A stretch of DNA of 32,589 bases from Sphaerobacter sp. (GTDB lineage Bacteria; Chloroflexota; Chloroflexia; Thermomicrobiales; Thermomicrobiaceae): assembly GCF_019683595.1 (NCBI RefSeq), contig NZ_JADGHZ010000025.1, forward strand, positions 1-32,589, written 5' to 3'. The translations under genes were made by a program, and so were the position numbers. This document shows, in pieces, positions 8,059 through 15,517 of the stretch (the stretch's first letter is position 1; the number at the start of each line of letters is the position of its first letter). The notes beneath the pieces were generated by a model. That model was not told the DNA's origin, ran no database searches, and saw nothing but the letters and a program-made list of their open reading frames with translations.

Positions 8059-8090
8059 CGAGAGGCCTGGACCACCAGCCAGGCCTCTCG
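8059..8090 (+). terminator. Intrinsic terminator of the htrA-like gene
   Basis: A perfect 12-bp stem (8059-8070 with 8079-8090) encloses an 8-nt loop and is followed by tctttgg. It lies 55 bp after the protease stop codon. Confidence 0.8.
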
Positions 8091-8215
8091 TCTTTGGAGT
8101 GCGGCGGCCCCAGCCACCGATTTGGTATCGCGCGGCCGCAGCCACGCGCCGGGGTTGGTGCCGCGCCGCCGTTGGGACGCGACGTGGGTGCTGCAAAGGA
8201 TCCGGCACCCCGTCC

Positions 8216-8380
8216 CGTGCCCGGGGCTAAAGCCGCCGGGCTGATATTTTGGTAAGCCCACTGAAGGGGCTGCGATGACGACATCCAGGCGAATCCGATC
8301 CATCAGCCTGCAGAGTACCAGTCCCCAGCCCCTTCAGTGGGCTTCGCTTTGTCAGCCCGGCGGCTTTAGCCCCGGGCACG
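8216..8380. repeat. 165-bp long imperfect inverted repeat
   Basis: The outer arms 8216-8244 and 8352-8380 are 29-nt perfect reverse complements (core ctaaagccgccgggct). Inside, after unpaired segments of 9 and 7 nt, the arms 8254-8272 and 8326-8344 pair perfectly over 19 nt. The apical region 8273-8325 is 53 nt. In total 48 perfect base pairs are arranged in two helices. It has no ORF and no transposase. It may be a non-autonomous mobile repeat or a structured RNA. The type of arm sequence resembles dispersed intergenic repeats in GC-rich Chloroflexota genomes, which is a recollection rather than a search. Confidence 0.85.
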
Positions 8381-8514
8381 CGCCACACCGCTAGATCCAT
8401 CGCCGCACCCATCGCTGCACCTATCGCAGGCACCGTCGACGACGCAGGGATCCTCACGCCATGGATCCCCGGGCACGCGCCGCAGCCTGTGACTCCACGC
8501 CCCCAAACAAGACG

Positions 8515-8540
8515 CCCCGCTCCGAGGACGCGGAGCGGGG
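8515..8540 (-). terminator. Intrinsic terminator of the SIMPL-domain gene
   Basis: A perfect 10-bp GC stem (8515-8524 with 8531-8540) with a 6-nt loop lies 35 bp beyond the stop at 8576. On the minus strand it is followed by a T-rich tract (gtcttgtttgg). Confidence 0.75.
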
Positions 8541-8575
8541 GCGCCAGGGATCTCCGTCGGGAAAGACGTCTGCGT

Positions 8576-9334
8576 CTACTGGATGCCGTAGCTCACGACG
8601 ACGCTAACGACGATTTCGCTCTCGCCCGGCTGGATCGCCGCTGCACCGACGGCCATGTCGACTGCCCCGTCTCGTGCCAGCGGCATCGGCGTCGGCGGCG
8701 GAGCCGCGCCCTCGGTGATGCTGACGGGCGGGCCAAGCTGCACCCCGGCGAGCTGCGCCAGGTGCTGCGCCTTCTGCCGCGCGTCGTTGATCGCCTGCTC
8801 GCGAGCCTGGCGCACCGCGGCGTCCCGATCCTCGACGACGAAGCTCACGTCGGACACCGTGTTCGCGCCGGCGGCGACCGCGTTATCGATGATCCCGCTG
8901 ACTTGATCGATCGGCTTGACCTTGACCTGCACCAGATGCGTCACCGTGTATCCGGTGATCGGCGCGGACGGCTGCTGGTAGTCACGATCGACGGAAATGT
9001 TGTACGCCACGGTGCGGATGCGCTCGTCGGGGATGCCGGCGTCCTTGAGCGATGCGAGCACCGCGTCCATCTGCCCGTTTACGGTCTCCTGCACGGGCCC
9101 CAGGTCCGGCCCCTGGCTCATCACACCGAGCACTACCTGTGCGGTATCCGGCCGCACCATGACGCGGCCCTCGCCGCCAACGGTCACCACCCGCTGCCCC
9201 GAGGGCGTCTCTGCTGCTGCCTGACCGCCAAACGGCCGGCGTCCGCTATCCCCCATGGCCGCGATCACCCCACCACCAATAACGAGCAACCCCACGAACG
9301 CGGCCGCCGTCGCCCAGCGGCGCATTCTCGACAT
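8576..9334 (-). CDS. SIMPL/DUF541 domain protein, exported
   Basis: The 252-residue protein has an N-terminal basic stretch and hydrophobic segment (about 11-27), a secretion signal or membrane anchor. A SIMPL (DUF541, YggE/BP26-like) domain follows from about 47 to the end. Typical pieces are VVTVGGEGRVMVRPDTAQVVLGV, IRTVAYNISVDRDYQ with the YTVTHLVQVKV strand, and a Gln/Ala-rich ARQKAQHLAQLAGVQLG helix. Family members are envelope proteins associated with oxidative stress tolerance in some bacteria, but the biochemical role is not known. The start has AAGGAGGAG at ideal spacing. The gene begins 36 bp after the anti-sigma stop and ends with its own terminator, so it is likely the third gene of the sigma/anti-sigma operon. 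Confidence 0.92.
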   Translation of the reverse strand: MSRMRRWATAAAFVGLLVIGGGVIAAMGDSGRRPFGGQAAAETPSGQRVVTVGGEGRVMVRPDTAQVVLGVMSQGPDLGPVQETVNGQMDAVLASLKDAGIPDERIRTVAYNISVDRDYQQPSAPITGYTVTHLVQVKVKPIDQVSGIIDNAVAAGANTVSDVSFVVEDRDAAVRQAREQAINDARQKAQHLAQLAGVQLGPPVSITEGAAPPPTPMPLARDGAVDMAVGAAAIQPGESEIVVSVVVSYGIQ

Positions 9335-9370
9335 ACGTCTCCTCCTTGGACTCGGACCCGGCGCGCTCGA

Positions 9371-10156
9371 TCACCCACGGCGCTCACGCAGCCGAGGGAG
9401 CGCGAAGGTCGCAACCAGCAGCCACAGGACGACGAGAACGAGAACGGCCTCGGCCAGGCGCCAGATGCCCGGCCCATCCGCCGGCTGTGTCGCGGCGAAC
9501 GGCTCCGCCGACTGGTCGACCGAAGCCTCGCCGCTCGCCTCCGCCGCCGATCCGGCGGTCGCAGGCGTATCGAACGCTTCGACCCTGGCCTCAGCCGCCT
9601 CCGGCGATGCCGAGGCAGCCGCCGGAGCCGGAGGCGCCGCGGCGTCGGGCACGGGCGAAGACTGCTCGGCGGCCGTCGCGGCATTCGCTGCGGCGGCCTC
9701 GGTGGCCGTGTCGGCGGCCGATCTCTCGGCACTGGCTCCTCCACTTGATCCGCCATCGGTCATCATGATGTGGACCTCCGCAGCGGATTCCTGCCCTCCG
9801 GGCTGGTGCAGGAGCAGGTCCGCCCCGAGCACCAGCACGAGGAGCGCAGCGGCCGCCGCCGTAGCCAGGCGGAGCACCGGCTGGAAGCGAACGAACCACG
9901 GCCCCGGCACCACATTCGCCGGCTGGACCATCTCCGGCGTCAACGCGAACGAGCGGGGCACGGCCGGTTCCGGCAGGTCGCCGAGGAGCCGCACCAGCGC
10001 GCGGAGTTCTCCCAACGCCTCGCGGCATTCCCGGCACTGGGCGAGATGCGCGTCGATCCGCTCCAGTGTCTGCTCGTCCTCCACGTCTCCGTCGAGGTAC
10101 GCGGAGAGGAGCTCATCAGGGATGTGTTCGCCGTATCCGGTCACGTCTTCCGCCAT
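9371..10156 (-). CDS. Membrane anti-sigma factor with zinc-finger (ZAS) domain
   Basis: The 261-residue protein probably sequesters the ECF sigma factor encoded just upstream (33-bp gap). The N-terminal cytoplasmic domain has the ZAS signature His37-x3-Cys41-x2-Cys44 (DAHLAQCRECREAL). TM1 is at about 95-116. Between roughly 120 and 228 lies a low-complexity Ala/Ser/Glu/Pro-rich segment without recognisable fold. A second hydrophobic helix at about 234-254 is followed by a basic tail (RLRERRG). Most single-pass anti-sigmas end in a sensor domain outside; this one appears to return to the cytoplasm. The start ATG 10156 is the natural one for the domain. Confidence 0.88.
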   Translation of the reverse strand: MAEDVTGYGEHIPDELLSAYLDGDVEDEQTLERIDAHLAQCRECREALGELRALVRLLGDLPEPAVPRSFALTPEMVQPANVVPGPWFVRFQPVLRLATAAAAALLVLVLGADLLLHQPGGQESAAEVHIMMTDGGSSGGASAERSAADTATEAAAANAATAAEQSSPVPDAAAPPAPAAASASPEAAEARVEAFDTPATAGSAAEASGEASVDQSAEPFAATQPADGPGIWRLAEAVLVLVVLWLLVATFALPRLRERRG

Positions 10157-10189
10157 TGTAGGCCCATCCGGCGCCGAGCCGCTGCCGGC

Positions 10190-10819
10190 TCATGCGCTCT
10201 CATCGCCACTATGCTGACGGCTGGTCTCCCCCAAAAGTTCCCGCGAACGCGGATCCTGGCGCAGCAACTCACGCAGGCGCGCACGTCCGCGGTGGATCCG
10301 GGACTTGACGGTCCCCAGGGTCGCGCCGGTCAGGCTGGCGATTTCCTCGTAGGTGTAGCCCTGGATGTCGTAGAGCACGACCGCCACACGCTGGTCGTCG
10401 GTCAGCTTCGCCAACGCCGCCTCCAGCCGCGCGCTCAGCTCCTGGCGCGTGGCGAATGCCTCGGGGTCGGCCGGCGGCGTTTCGACGGCCCACACCGGCT
10501 CTTCCTCTACCGGCCGGGCATCCAGCGATTCGGCCGGACGGCGGCGCCGGTAGCGCAGGACGTCGTAGCTCCGGTTGGTGGCGATCCGGAGGAGCCAGGA
10601 CCGGGCCGACCCGCCGACGAACTGGTCGAGGGCGGCATGGGCTCGGACGAAGGTGTCCTGGGTCACGTCCTCCGCCGCTTCCGGATCGCGGAGCAGGCGG
10701 AGCGCCACGCCGTAGACGGCCCGCTCGTGGCGCGCTACCAGCGCGTTGAAGGCAGCCAGGTCCCCCTCGCGTGCGGCCGCGATCAGCTCTTCATCTGGTG
10801 GGCAGTCTGGACGATCCGT
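10190..10819 (-). CDS. ECF RNA polymerase sigma factor; start codon non-canonical or uncertain
   Basis: This is a sigma-70-family ECF factor. Region 2 includes LLRDPEAAEDVTQDTFVRAH and SWLLRIATNRSYDVLRYRRRR. Region 4 includes LPxx-like LTDDQRVAVVLYDIQGYTYEEIASLTGATLGTVKSRIHRGRARL. The first ATG/GTG/TTG in frame is GTG 10708, which would cut off helix 1 of region 2. The conserved upstream part (DEELIAAAREGDLAAFNALVARHERAVYG) is coded in the same frame back to a stop at 10885, yet contains no canonical start. The best ribosome site, GGAGGT, lies 6 nt before an ACG at 10819, so that is used as a tentative start; CTG 10786 is another option. It heads the anti-sigma/SIMPL operon. Confidence 0.88.
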   Translation of the reverse strand, partial: TDRPDCPPDEELIAAAREGDLAAFNALVARHERAVYGVALRLLRDPEAAEDVTQDTFVRAHAALDQFVGGSARSWLLRIATNRSYDVLRYRRRRPAESLDARPVEEEPVWAVETPPADPEAFATRQELSARLEAALAKLTDDQRVAVVLYDIQGYTYEEIASLTGATLGTVKSRIHRGRARLRELLRQDPRSRELLGETSRQHSGDESA

Positions 10820-11030
10820 GGCTCGACCTCCGCCGGGATACGCGGAACTGGCAGTCCGCGGCAGAAAACTCGTATCATCTGGCTAGCGATTATCGCAAAC
10901 CGTGACGACCTTCGATCCGATCCTTCTTGAATACCGGTCACACTTGGTGCCTTTGGGCTATGCCGGGTGGTGCCACACCTGGATACACTCACACTGGACC
11001 GCCGGCCGATGCGCGGACGGAGGAGGAAAC

Positions 11031-11744
11031 ATGGCACAGGTGAATCCACTATACGAGCACCAGCGCCCGCGCGCGAGTGCTCGGCCCGCGAAAGCAATTA
11101 GCGTACTCCTGGTTGACGACCACGTCCTCTTCCGCCAGGCGTTGCGCCACCTACTCGAAGCCGAGCCGGACATCCGGGTCATCGGTGAGGCAGGCGACGG
11201 CCGCTCGGCGCAGCAGCTCGCCGAGCGCTTCCACCCGGACGTTATCTTGATGGATATCAGTATGCCCGGCGTGGACGGCGTCACCGCAACCCGCGACCTC
11301 AAGACCGGCATCCCCAACGCCAAGATCATCATCTTGACGATGTTCGCCGAGGACGGCCACGTCATCCGCGCCATCCGCGCGGGTGCCGACGCCTATCTCC
11401 TCAAGAACAGCGAGTCGTCCAAGGTCATCGACGCGATCCGGGCCGTGGCGCGCGGCGAGTCGGTGATCGAGCCGCAGTTGGCGACCAAGCTCCTCAACGA
11501 GTTCCGCCGCATCAGCGAGTTCCGTGAGGAAGAAACCGTCGCCGGCCTGACCGAGCGCGAGATCCAGCTCCTGCGCCTGGTCGCCAGTGGAATGAGCAAC
11601 AAGGAAATCGCGGCTGAACTGTCGCTGGCTGAGAGCACGGTCAAGAACCGGCTGTCGCTCCTCTTCGAGAAGCTGGACGTCAAGGACCGCACCCAGGCCG
11701 CGATCTACGCACTCTCCCACGGGCTCATCACCCGCAAGGACTGA
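11031..11744 (+). CDS. NarL/FixJ-type response regulator
   Basis: The 237-residue two-component regulator has a receiver domain (about 23-140) with the acidic pair DD29-30, phosphoacceptor Asp75 (VILMDISMPG) and Lys125 (YLLKNS). A LuxR-type DNA-binding domain follows at about 172-235 (LTEREIQLLRLVASGMSNKEIAAELSLAESTVKNRL). The start ATG 11031 follows GGAGGAGGAAAC. No histidine kinase is adjacent, so its partner is encoded elsewhere. It lies divergent to the ECF operon with a roughly 210-bp shared upstream region, which contains a short palindrome (gcgattatcgc, 10886-10896) of unknown significance. Confidence 0.95.
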   Translation: MAQVNPLYEHQRPRASARPAKAISVLLVDDHVLFRQALRHLLEAEPDIRVIGEAGDGRSAQQLAERFHPDVILMDISMPGVDGVTATRDLKTGIPNAKIIILTMFAEDGHVIRAIRAGADAYLLKNSESSKVIDAIRAVARGESVIEPQLATKLLNEFRRISEFREEETVAGLTEREIQLLRLVASGMSNKEIAAELSLAESTVKNRLSLLFEKLDVKDRTQAAIYALSHGLITRKD

Positions 11745-11874
11745 CCCCCGGCGGCGGTTTCCGTCAGCGGTGGCCGCCGCCCCCCTCATGATCTACAACG
11801 CCTGGCAAGAGGAAACGTGTCTCCGGCGATCCTTGCGGACCGCAGAACTCGTCGTCCGCCCCCTAAATAAAGCT

Positions 11875-11900
11875 CCCCTCCCCCAACGTTGGGAGAGGGG
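11875..11900 (-). terminator. Hairpin terminator of the pob/pca operon, built from the dispersed repeat
   Basis: The 13-nt arms 11875-11887 and 11888-11900 pair with one mismatch. On the minus strand the stem is followed by agctttatttagg, which supports termination after pcaB. The right arm and the following bases (11888-11914) match the G-rich repeat at the left edge of the window, so a repeat copy appears to serve as terminator. Confidence 0.6.
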
Positions 11901-11923
11901 TCGGGGGTGAGGGCCTAGCCCCG

Positions 11924-13270
11924 TTATTGCACCGCCGCCCTGACCTCACGGTACCGCGCCAGCGCGCGGTCGATGAAGACGTCAGCGCTGCCGATGTAGC
12001 CGGCCGGATCGAGCGCCTGGTCGATCTCGTCTTCGCTGAGCACGGCGCGGATCTGCTCGTCGGCGAGGGCCGCATCGCGCAGCGTGGTGCCGTCCTCGCG
12101 CACGCGCGCCACGGCAGCCTGTACTAGGCGGTACGCCGCGGGCCGTCCAACGCGCCGCGCCAGGGCCATGGTCAGCGATTCGGAGAGGAGCAGGCCGCCG
12201 CCCATCCCCAGGTTCTCGCGCATCCGCACGGCGTCGACCTCGAGCCCGTCCAGCGCCTGCCGCACCCGCTCGACGGCGCTCGCGGTTGCGAGGAACAGGT
12301 CGGGCAGTGCCTCCCACTCGGCCTGCCAGCCGCCGACGGCGCGCTCCTGCTCCTGAGCCATCCCGCTCAGGACCACCGGCACCGCGCCCATCGCCAGCCG
12401 CGCTGCGGCCAGGGCGAAGGTCGCATCAACCGGGTTCCGCTTCTGCGGCATGGCCGAGGATCCGCCCTTGCCCGGCGCCGCCCCTTCGGACACCTCACCG
12501 ACTTCGGTCTGCGCCAGGAGCACCAGGTCGGTGGCGATCTTCGCCATGGCTCCTGAGACGACGCCGAGCGCCGCGGCGATCTCGGCCACGCGGTCGCGCT
12601 CAGCGTGCCACGGCAGGTCCGGCACGCCGAGACCCAGGCGCTCGGCCAGCAGCTCCACCACCCGCGTCCCGGCGTCGCCCAGCGAGGCGAGCGTCCCGGC
12701 CGCGCCGCCGAACTGAACGACGAGTGCCTCCCGCCGCAGTGCGTCCAGCCGGGCCACCTGTCGGGTGGTCATGCCGAGCCAACGCGCGGCCTTGAGGCCG
12801 AACGTGATCGGGAGCGCCTGCTGCATGAGCGTCCGGCCCGGCATCAGTGTGCGACGGTGCTGCTCGGCCAGCGCGGCGCAGGCGTCTCCCACCGCGAGCA
12901 GGCGGTCGATGAGAAGCGTGAGCCCGTCCCGCATCTGGAGGACCATCGCGGTGTCGATGACGTCCTGGCTGGTCGCGCCCCAGTGGACGTAGTCCCGCCC
13001 CTCCGGCGTGACCTGCTCGGTCAAGGCGCGGACAAGGGGGATCGCCAGCGTCCCGGCGGGTACCGCCGCGCGGTAGAGCGCGGGGATGTCGAAGCGCTCG
13101 ACCCGGCACGCCGCGGCGATCGCCTGCGCGGCCTCGGCGGGGATGACCCCCGCCGCCGCCTCGGCCTGGGCCAGTGCGGCTTCAAACTCCAGCATCCGGC
13201 CCACGTGAGCCTCAGGCGAGAAGATCGCCGCCATCTCCGGCGTGCTGAACATCGGGTTCGCGGGCGACAT
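11924..13270 (-). CDS. pcaB: 3-carboxy-cis,cis-muconate cycloisomerase
   Basis: The 448-residue protein belongs to the fumarase/argininosuccinase superfamily. It carries the signature GSSAMPQKRNP (270-280) with the mobile-loop catalytic Ser, and HWGATSQDVIDTA near 96-108. The family-level reading could also be adenylosuccinate lyase. The operon context with pcaGH, pcaC and a 3-oxoadipate CoA-transferase, and the Pro-rich start MSPANPMFSTPEMAAIFS, favour PcaB. PcaB lactonises 3-carboxymuconate to 4-carboxymuconolactone. ATG 13270 sits 4 nt after the CoA-transferase beta stop, whose region provides the ribosome site. It is the last gene of the operon. Confidence 0.92.
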   Translation of the reverse strand: MSPANPMFSTPEMAAIFSPEAHVGRMLEFEAALAQAEAAAGVIPAEAAQAIAAACRVERFDIPALYRAAVPAGTLAIPLVRALTEQVTPEGRDYVHWGATSQDVIDTAMVLQMRDGLTLLIDRLLAVGDACAALAEQHRRTLMPGRTLMQQALPITFGLKAARWLGMTTRQVARLDALRREALVVQFGGAAGTLASLGDAGTRVVELLAERLGLGVPDLPWHAERDRVAEIAAALGVVSGAMAKIATDLVLLAQTEVGEVSEGAAPGKGGSSAMPQKRNPVDATFALAAARLAMGAVPVVLSGMAQEQERAVGGWQAEWEALPDLFLATASAVERVRQALDGLEVDAVRMRENLGMGGGLLLSESLTMALARRVGRPAAYRLVQAAVARVREDGTTLRDAALADEQIRAVLSEDEIDQALDPAGYIGSADVFIDRALARYREVRAAVQ

Positions 13271-13274
13271 CCCC

Positions 13275-14045
13275 CTACTCCGTCGCCGCGTGCGCCTTGG
13301 CGGTCCGGGCCTGGAGATCCCGAAGCGCGGTCAACTCCAGTTCCGTCGGCGGGGGCGTGCGCTCCAGGTTCTCGGCGAAGCGGAGCGGCCACCCGGTCTG
13401 CTCCTGGACCTGCTCGGGCTCAACGCCCTCATGCAGCGAGACGACCGTCAGCTCCTTCGTCTCCGGGTCGGGTCGCATGATGCACAGGTCGGTCACGACC
13501 AGCGTCGGTCCCGCCGTGGTCACGCCGCGGCGCTGCCGGTCGTCGCCGCCCGACCCGTGGCCGAGCGACGTCATGAAGTCCACCTTCTCCACGAACGCCC
13601 GGAGCGAGTGGCGCATGATGACGAAGATCTGCCCGCAGTGGGTGGCGATCTCCGTCGCGCCGCCCGCGCCGGGCAGGCGGACCTTGGGCTGCCGGTAGTC
13701 CCCGATTACGGTCGAGTTGATGTTCCCGAAGCGGTCGATCTGCGCCCCGCCCAGGAACCCGACCGAGATCCGCCCGCCCTGGAGCCAGTAGCGGAACATC
13801 TCCGGGACCGAGACCGTCGTCAGCGCCGTCTCGCACAGCTCGCCGTCGCCGATCGACAGCGGCAGCACGTCCGGGCGGGCGCCGATGGTGCCCGACTCGT
13901 AAATCAGCGTCAGGTTCGGCGCGTGGGTGAGGCGCGCCAGGTTGCACGCCGCCGACGGCAGGCCGATGCCGACGAAGCAGACGTCGTCGTCCTTGAGTGC
14001 CCGCGCCGCGGCGATGGTCATCATCTCGCTTGCCGTGTACTCCAC
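13275..14045 (-). CDS. pcaJ: 3-oxoadipate CoA-transferase, beta subunit (CatJ/PcaJ type)
   Basis: The 256-residue subunit B of a family I CoA-transferase carries the catalytic Glu50 in LIYESGTIGARP. The GDYRQPKVRLPGAGGATEIATHC and SVGFLGGAQIDRFGNINST segments are typical of the CatJ branch. With the alpha subunit it activates 3-oxoadipate using succinyl-CoA. The start GTG 14045 has GAGGGAGAGGGA about 7 nt upstream and leaves a 14-nt gap after the alpha stop. An in-frame ATG at 14072 would overlap the alpha gene and has no good ribosome site. Substrate assignment rests on the operon. Confidence 0.9.
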   Translation of the reverse strand: MEYTASEMMTIAAARALKDDDVCFVGIGLPSAACNLARLTHAPNLTLIYESGTIGARPDVLPLSIGDGELCETALTTVSVPEMFRYWLQGGRISVGFLGGAQIDRFGNINSTVIGDYRQPKVRLPGAGGATEIATHCGQIFVIMRHSLRAFVEKVDFMTSLGHGSGGDDRQRRGVTTAGPTLVVTDLCIMRPDPETKELTVVSLHEGVEPEQVQEQTGWPLRFAENLERTPPPTELELTALRDLQARTAKAHAATE

Positions 14046-14059
14046 GGAGTCCCTCTCCC

Positions 14060-14899
14060 TCACACGCGCCATCCCAGCGGGCTGCCGGGTTCGGCTTCCA
14101 GGACGTGCTCGCGCATCCAGGCGAGGAAGGTGTCGCGGTCGCGCGAGATGCCGTCCCACGCGGTGTAGAAGGCGTTGTCGCGCTTGTAGTAGCCGTGGGC
14201 GTACGACGGGCGGGCCCCGCCCGGCACCTCGGCGATGGCCGTGATCGTCCAGTGCGGGAGGATAACCGAGTTCGGGCTGGGAGCCTGCAAGTCGTCGACG
14301 ATCTCCTCGACCGTGACGAGCGCACGCTTCGCCGCGAGCACCGCCTCCTTCTGAACGCCGACGATCCCCTCGATCAGGACATTGCCTTGCCGGTCGGCAC
14401 GTTGGGCGTGGATGATCGCCACGTCCGGCCGGATCGAGGGGATCGCCGCCAGCCGCTCACCGGTGAACGGGCACTCGATGAAGCGGATGTTGGGGTTGTA
14501 CTCGGGGAGATCGGTCCCCAGGTAGCCGCGGAAGATCGCGCAGGGCATCCCCGCTGCGCCGGCTGCGTAGGCGTTGGCCATCGCCGCGTGGCTGTGCTCC
14601 TCCAGCTCCAGCGGGTGGGGCCATCCACGCTCCACCGCGTCGCGCAGCCGGTGCAGCGATCCGACGCCGGGGTTGCCGCCCCAGGAGAAGATCAGCTTGC
14701 GGGCGCACCCCATGCCGATCATCTGATCGTACATCAGATCCGGCGTCATGCGCACCAGCGTCAGATCCCGCCGGCCTTGCCGGATGACCTCATGCCCGGC
14801 CGCGAAGGGGATCAGGTGCGTGAACCCCTCCATCGCCACCGTGTCGCCGTCGCGGACGCACTCGGCGACCGCGTCGCGCAGCGAGAGAAATGCGACCAT
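14060..14899 (-). CDS. pcaI: 3-oxoadipate CoA-transferase, alpha subunit (CatI/PcaI type)
   Basis: This 279-residue alpha subunit matches the longer CatI type rather than the short PcaI type. Its stretches VAMEGFTHLIPFAAGHEVIRQG, LTLVRMTPDLMYDQMIGMGCARKLIFSWGGNPGVGSLHRLRDAVE and SYAHGYYKRDNAFY are characteristic. It pairs with the beta subunit encoded directly downstream. ATG 14899 follows GAGAGGTAG and is preferred to the TTG before it. The gap to pcaG is 36 bp. Confidence 0.92.
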   Translation of the reverse strand: MVAFLSLRDAVAECVRDGDTVAMEGFTHLIPFAAGHEVIRQGRRDLTLVRMTPDLMYDQMIGMGCARKLIFSWGGNPGVGSLHRLRDAVERGWPHPLELEEHSHAAMANAYAAGAAGMPCAIFRGYLGTDLPEYNPNIRFIECPFTGERLAAIPSIRPDVAIIHAQRADRQGNVLIEGIVGVQKEAVLAAKRALVTVEEIVDDLQAPSPNSVILPHWTITAIAEVPGGARPSYAHGYYKRDNAFYTAWDGISRDRDTFLAWMREHVLEAEPGSPLGWRV

Positions 14900-14935
14900 C
14901 AACTACCTCTCATCACCAGCCAGTAGCCGGTCCCA

Positions 14936-15517
14936 CTAGACGTCGAAGAAGACCGTCTCCCCTTCGCCCTGCAGGCGGATGTCGAAGCGGTAGACGACGG
15001 AGCCGTCCACCTCTTCGCGCCGCGCGATGAGCGTCCCGCGCCGCTCCTCCGGCACGCGCTGCAGTATCGGGTCCGACGCGTTGGCCGGCTCATCTTCGAA
15101 GTAGATCCTGGTGACGACGTGGTTGAGCAGCCCGCGTGCGAACACCATGACGAGGATGTGCGGCGCCTGATCCTGCTGGTCGTCGAACGGGACGACGCCC
15201 GGCTTGATCGTCTCGAACCAGTAGCGCCCTTCCTCGTCGGTACCGGTTCGGCCGAAGCCGATGAAGGTCGGATCGAGCGGCAGCGGGCGCTGGTCGAGCG
15301 GGTGGCGGTAGCGCCCGTAGTGGTTCGCCTGCCAGATCTCGACCATGGCGTCGTCGACCGGGAGGCCGTCCCCATCCAGCACGCGGCCTTCGATCCGAAT
15401 CCGCGTTCCCTCAGTCTCAGGCTTGATCAGGGTGGTGATGACTGCGTCCGGTCGCAGCAGGCAAGGATGGAAGAACGGTCCGACCGTCTGCGTCGGCGTT
15501 ACCGGAGCCTTGCCCAT
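14936..15517 (-). CDS. pcaG: Protocatechuate 3,4-dioxygenase, alpha subunit
   Basis: The 193-residue alpha subunit of the intradiol ring-cleaving dioxygenase has TPTQTVGPFFHPCLL at the N-terminus and the shared beta-sandwich core. It lacks the iron-binding Tyr/His set at the positions used in the beta subunit (QAPHILVMVFARGLLNH instead of the RPSHIHF motif), as expected. Its ATG shares one base with the pcaH stop (TAATG), with AAGGAG about 8 nt upstream. Coupled translation is consistent with equal subunit supply. Confidence 0.95.
   Translation of the reverse strand: MGKAPVTPTQTVGPFFHPCLLRPDAVITTLIKPETEGTRIRIEGRVLDGDGLPVDDAMVEIWQANHYGRYRHPLDQRPLPLDPTFIGFGRTGTDEEGRYWFETIKPGVVPFDDQQDQAPHILVMVFARGLLNHVVTRIYFEDEPANASDPILQRVPEERRGTLIARREEVDGSVVYRFDIRLQGEGETVFFDV

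Larger units (their letters stand above)
8005..8575. other. 571-bp intergenic region with terminators and a long inverted repeat
   Basis: No coding gene is supported here. The region holds the htrA terminator (8059-8090), a GC-rich stretch with no recognised feature (8100-8215), a 165-bp inverted repeat (8216-8380), and the terminator of the SIMPL gene (8515-8540). A 15-bp direct repeat of ccccgggcacgcgcc occurs at 8370-8384 and 8467-8481, linking the right edge of the inverted repeat to a site about 97 bp away. Confidence 0.7.

Noticed and set aside
11924-13270. Adenylosuccinate lyase as the identity of the fumarase-superfamily gene
   Set aside because: The signature motif is shared, but the gene is embedded in a protocatechuate operon between the CoA-transferase genes and the operon terminator, which favours PcaB.
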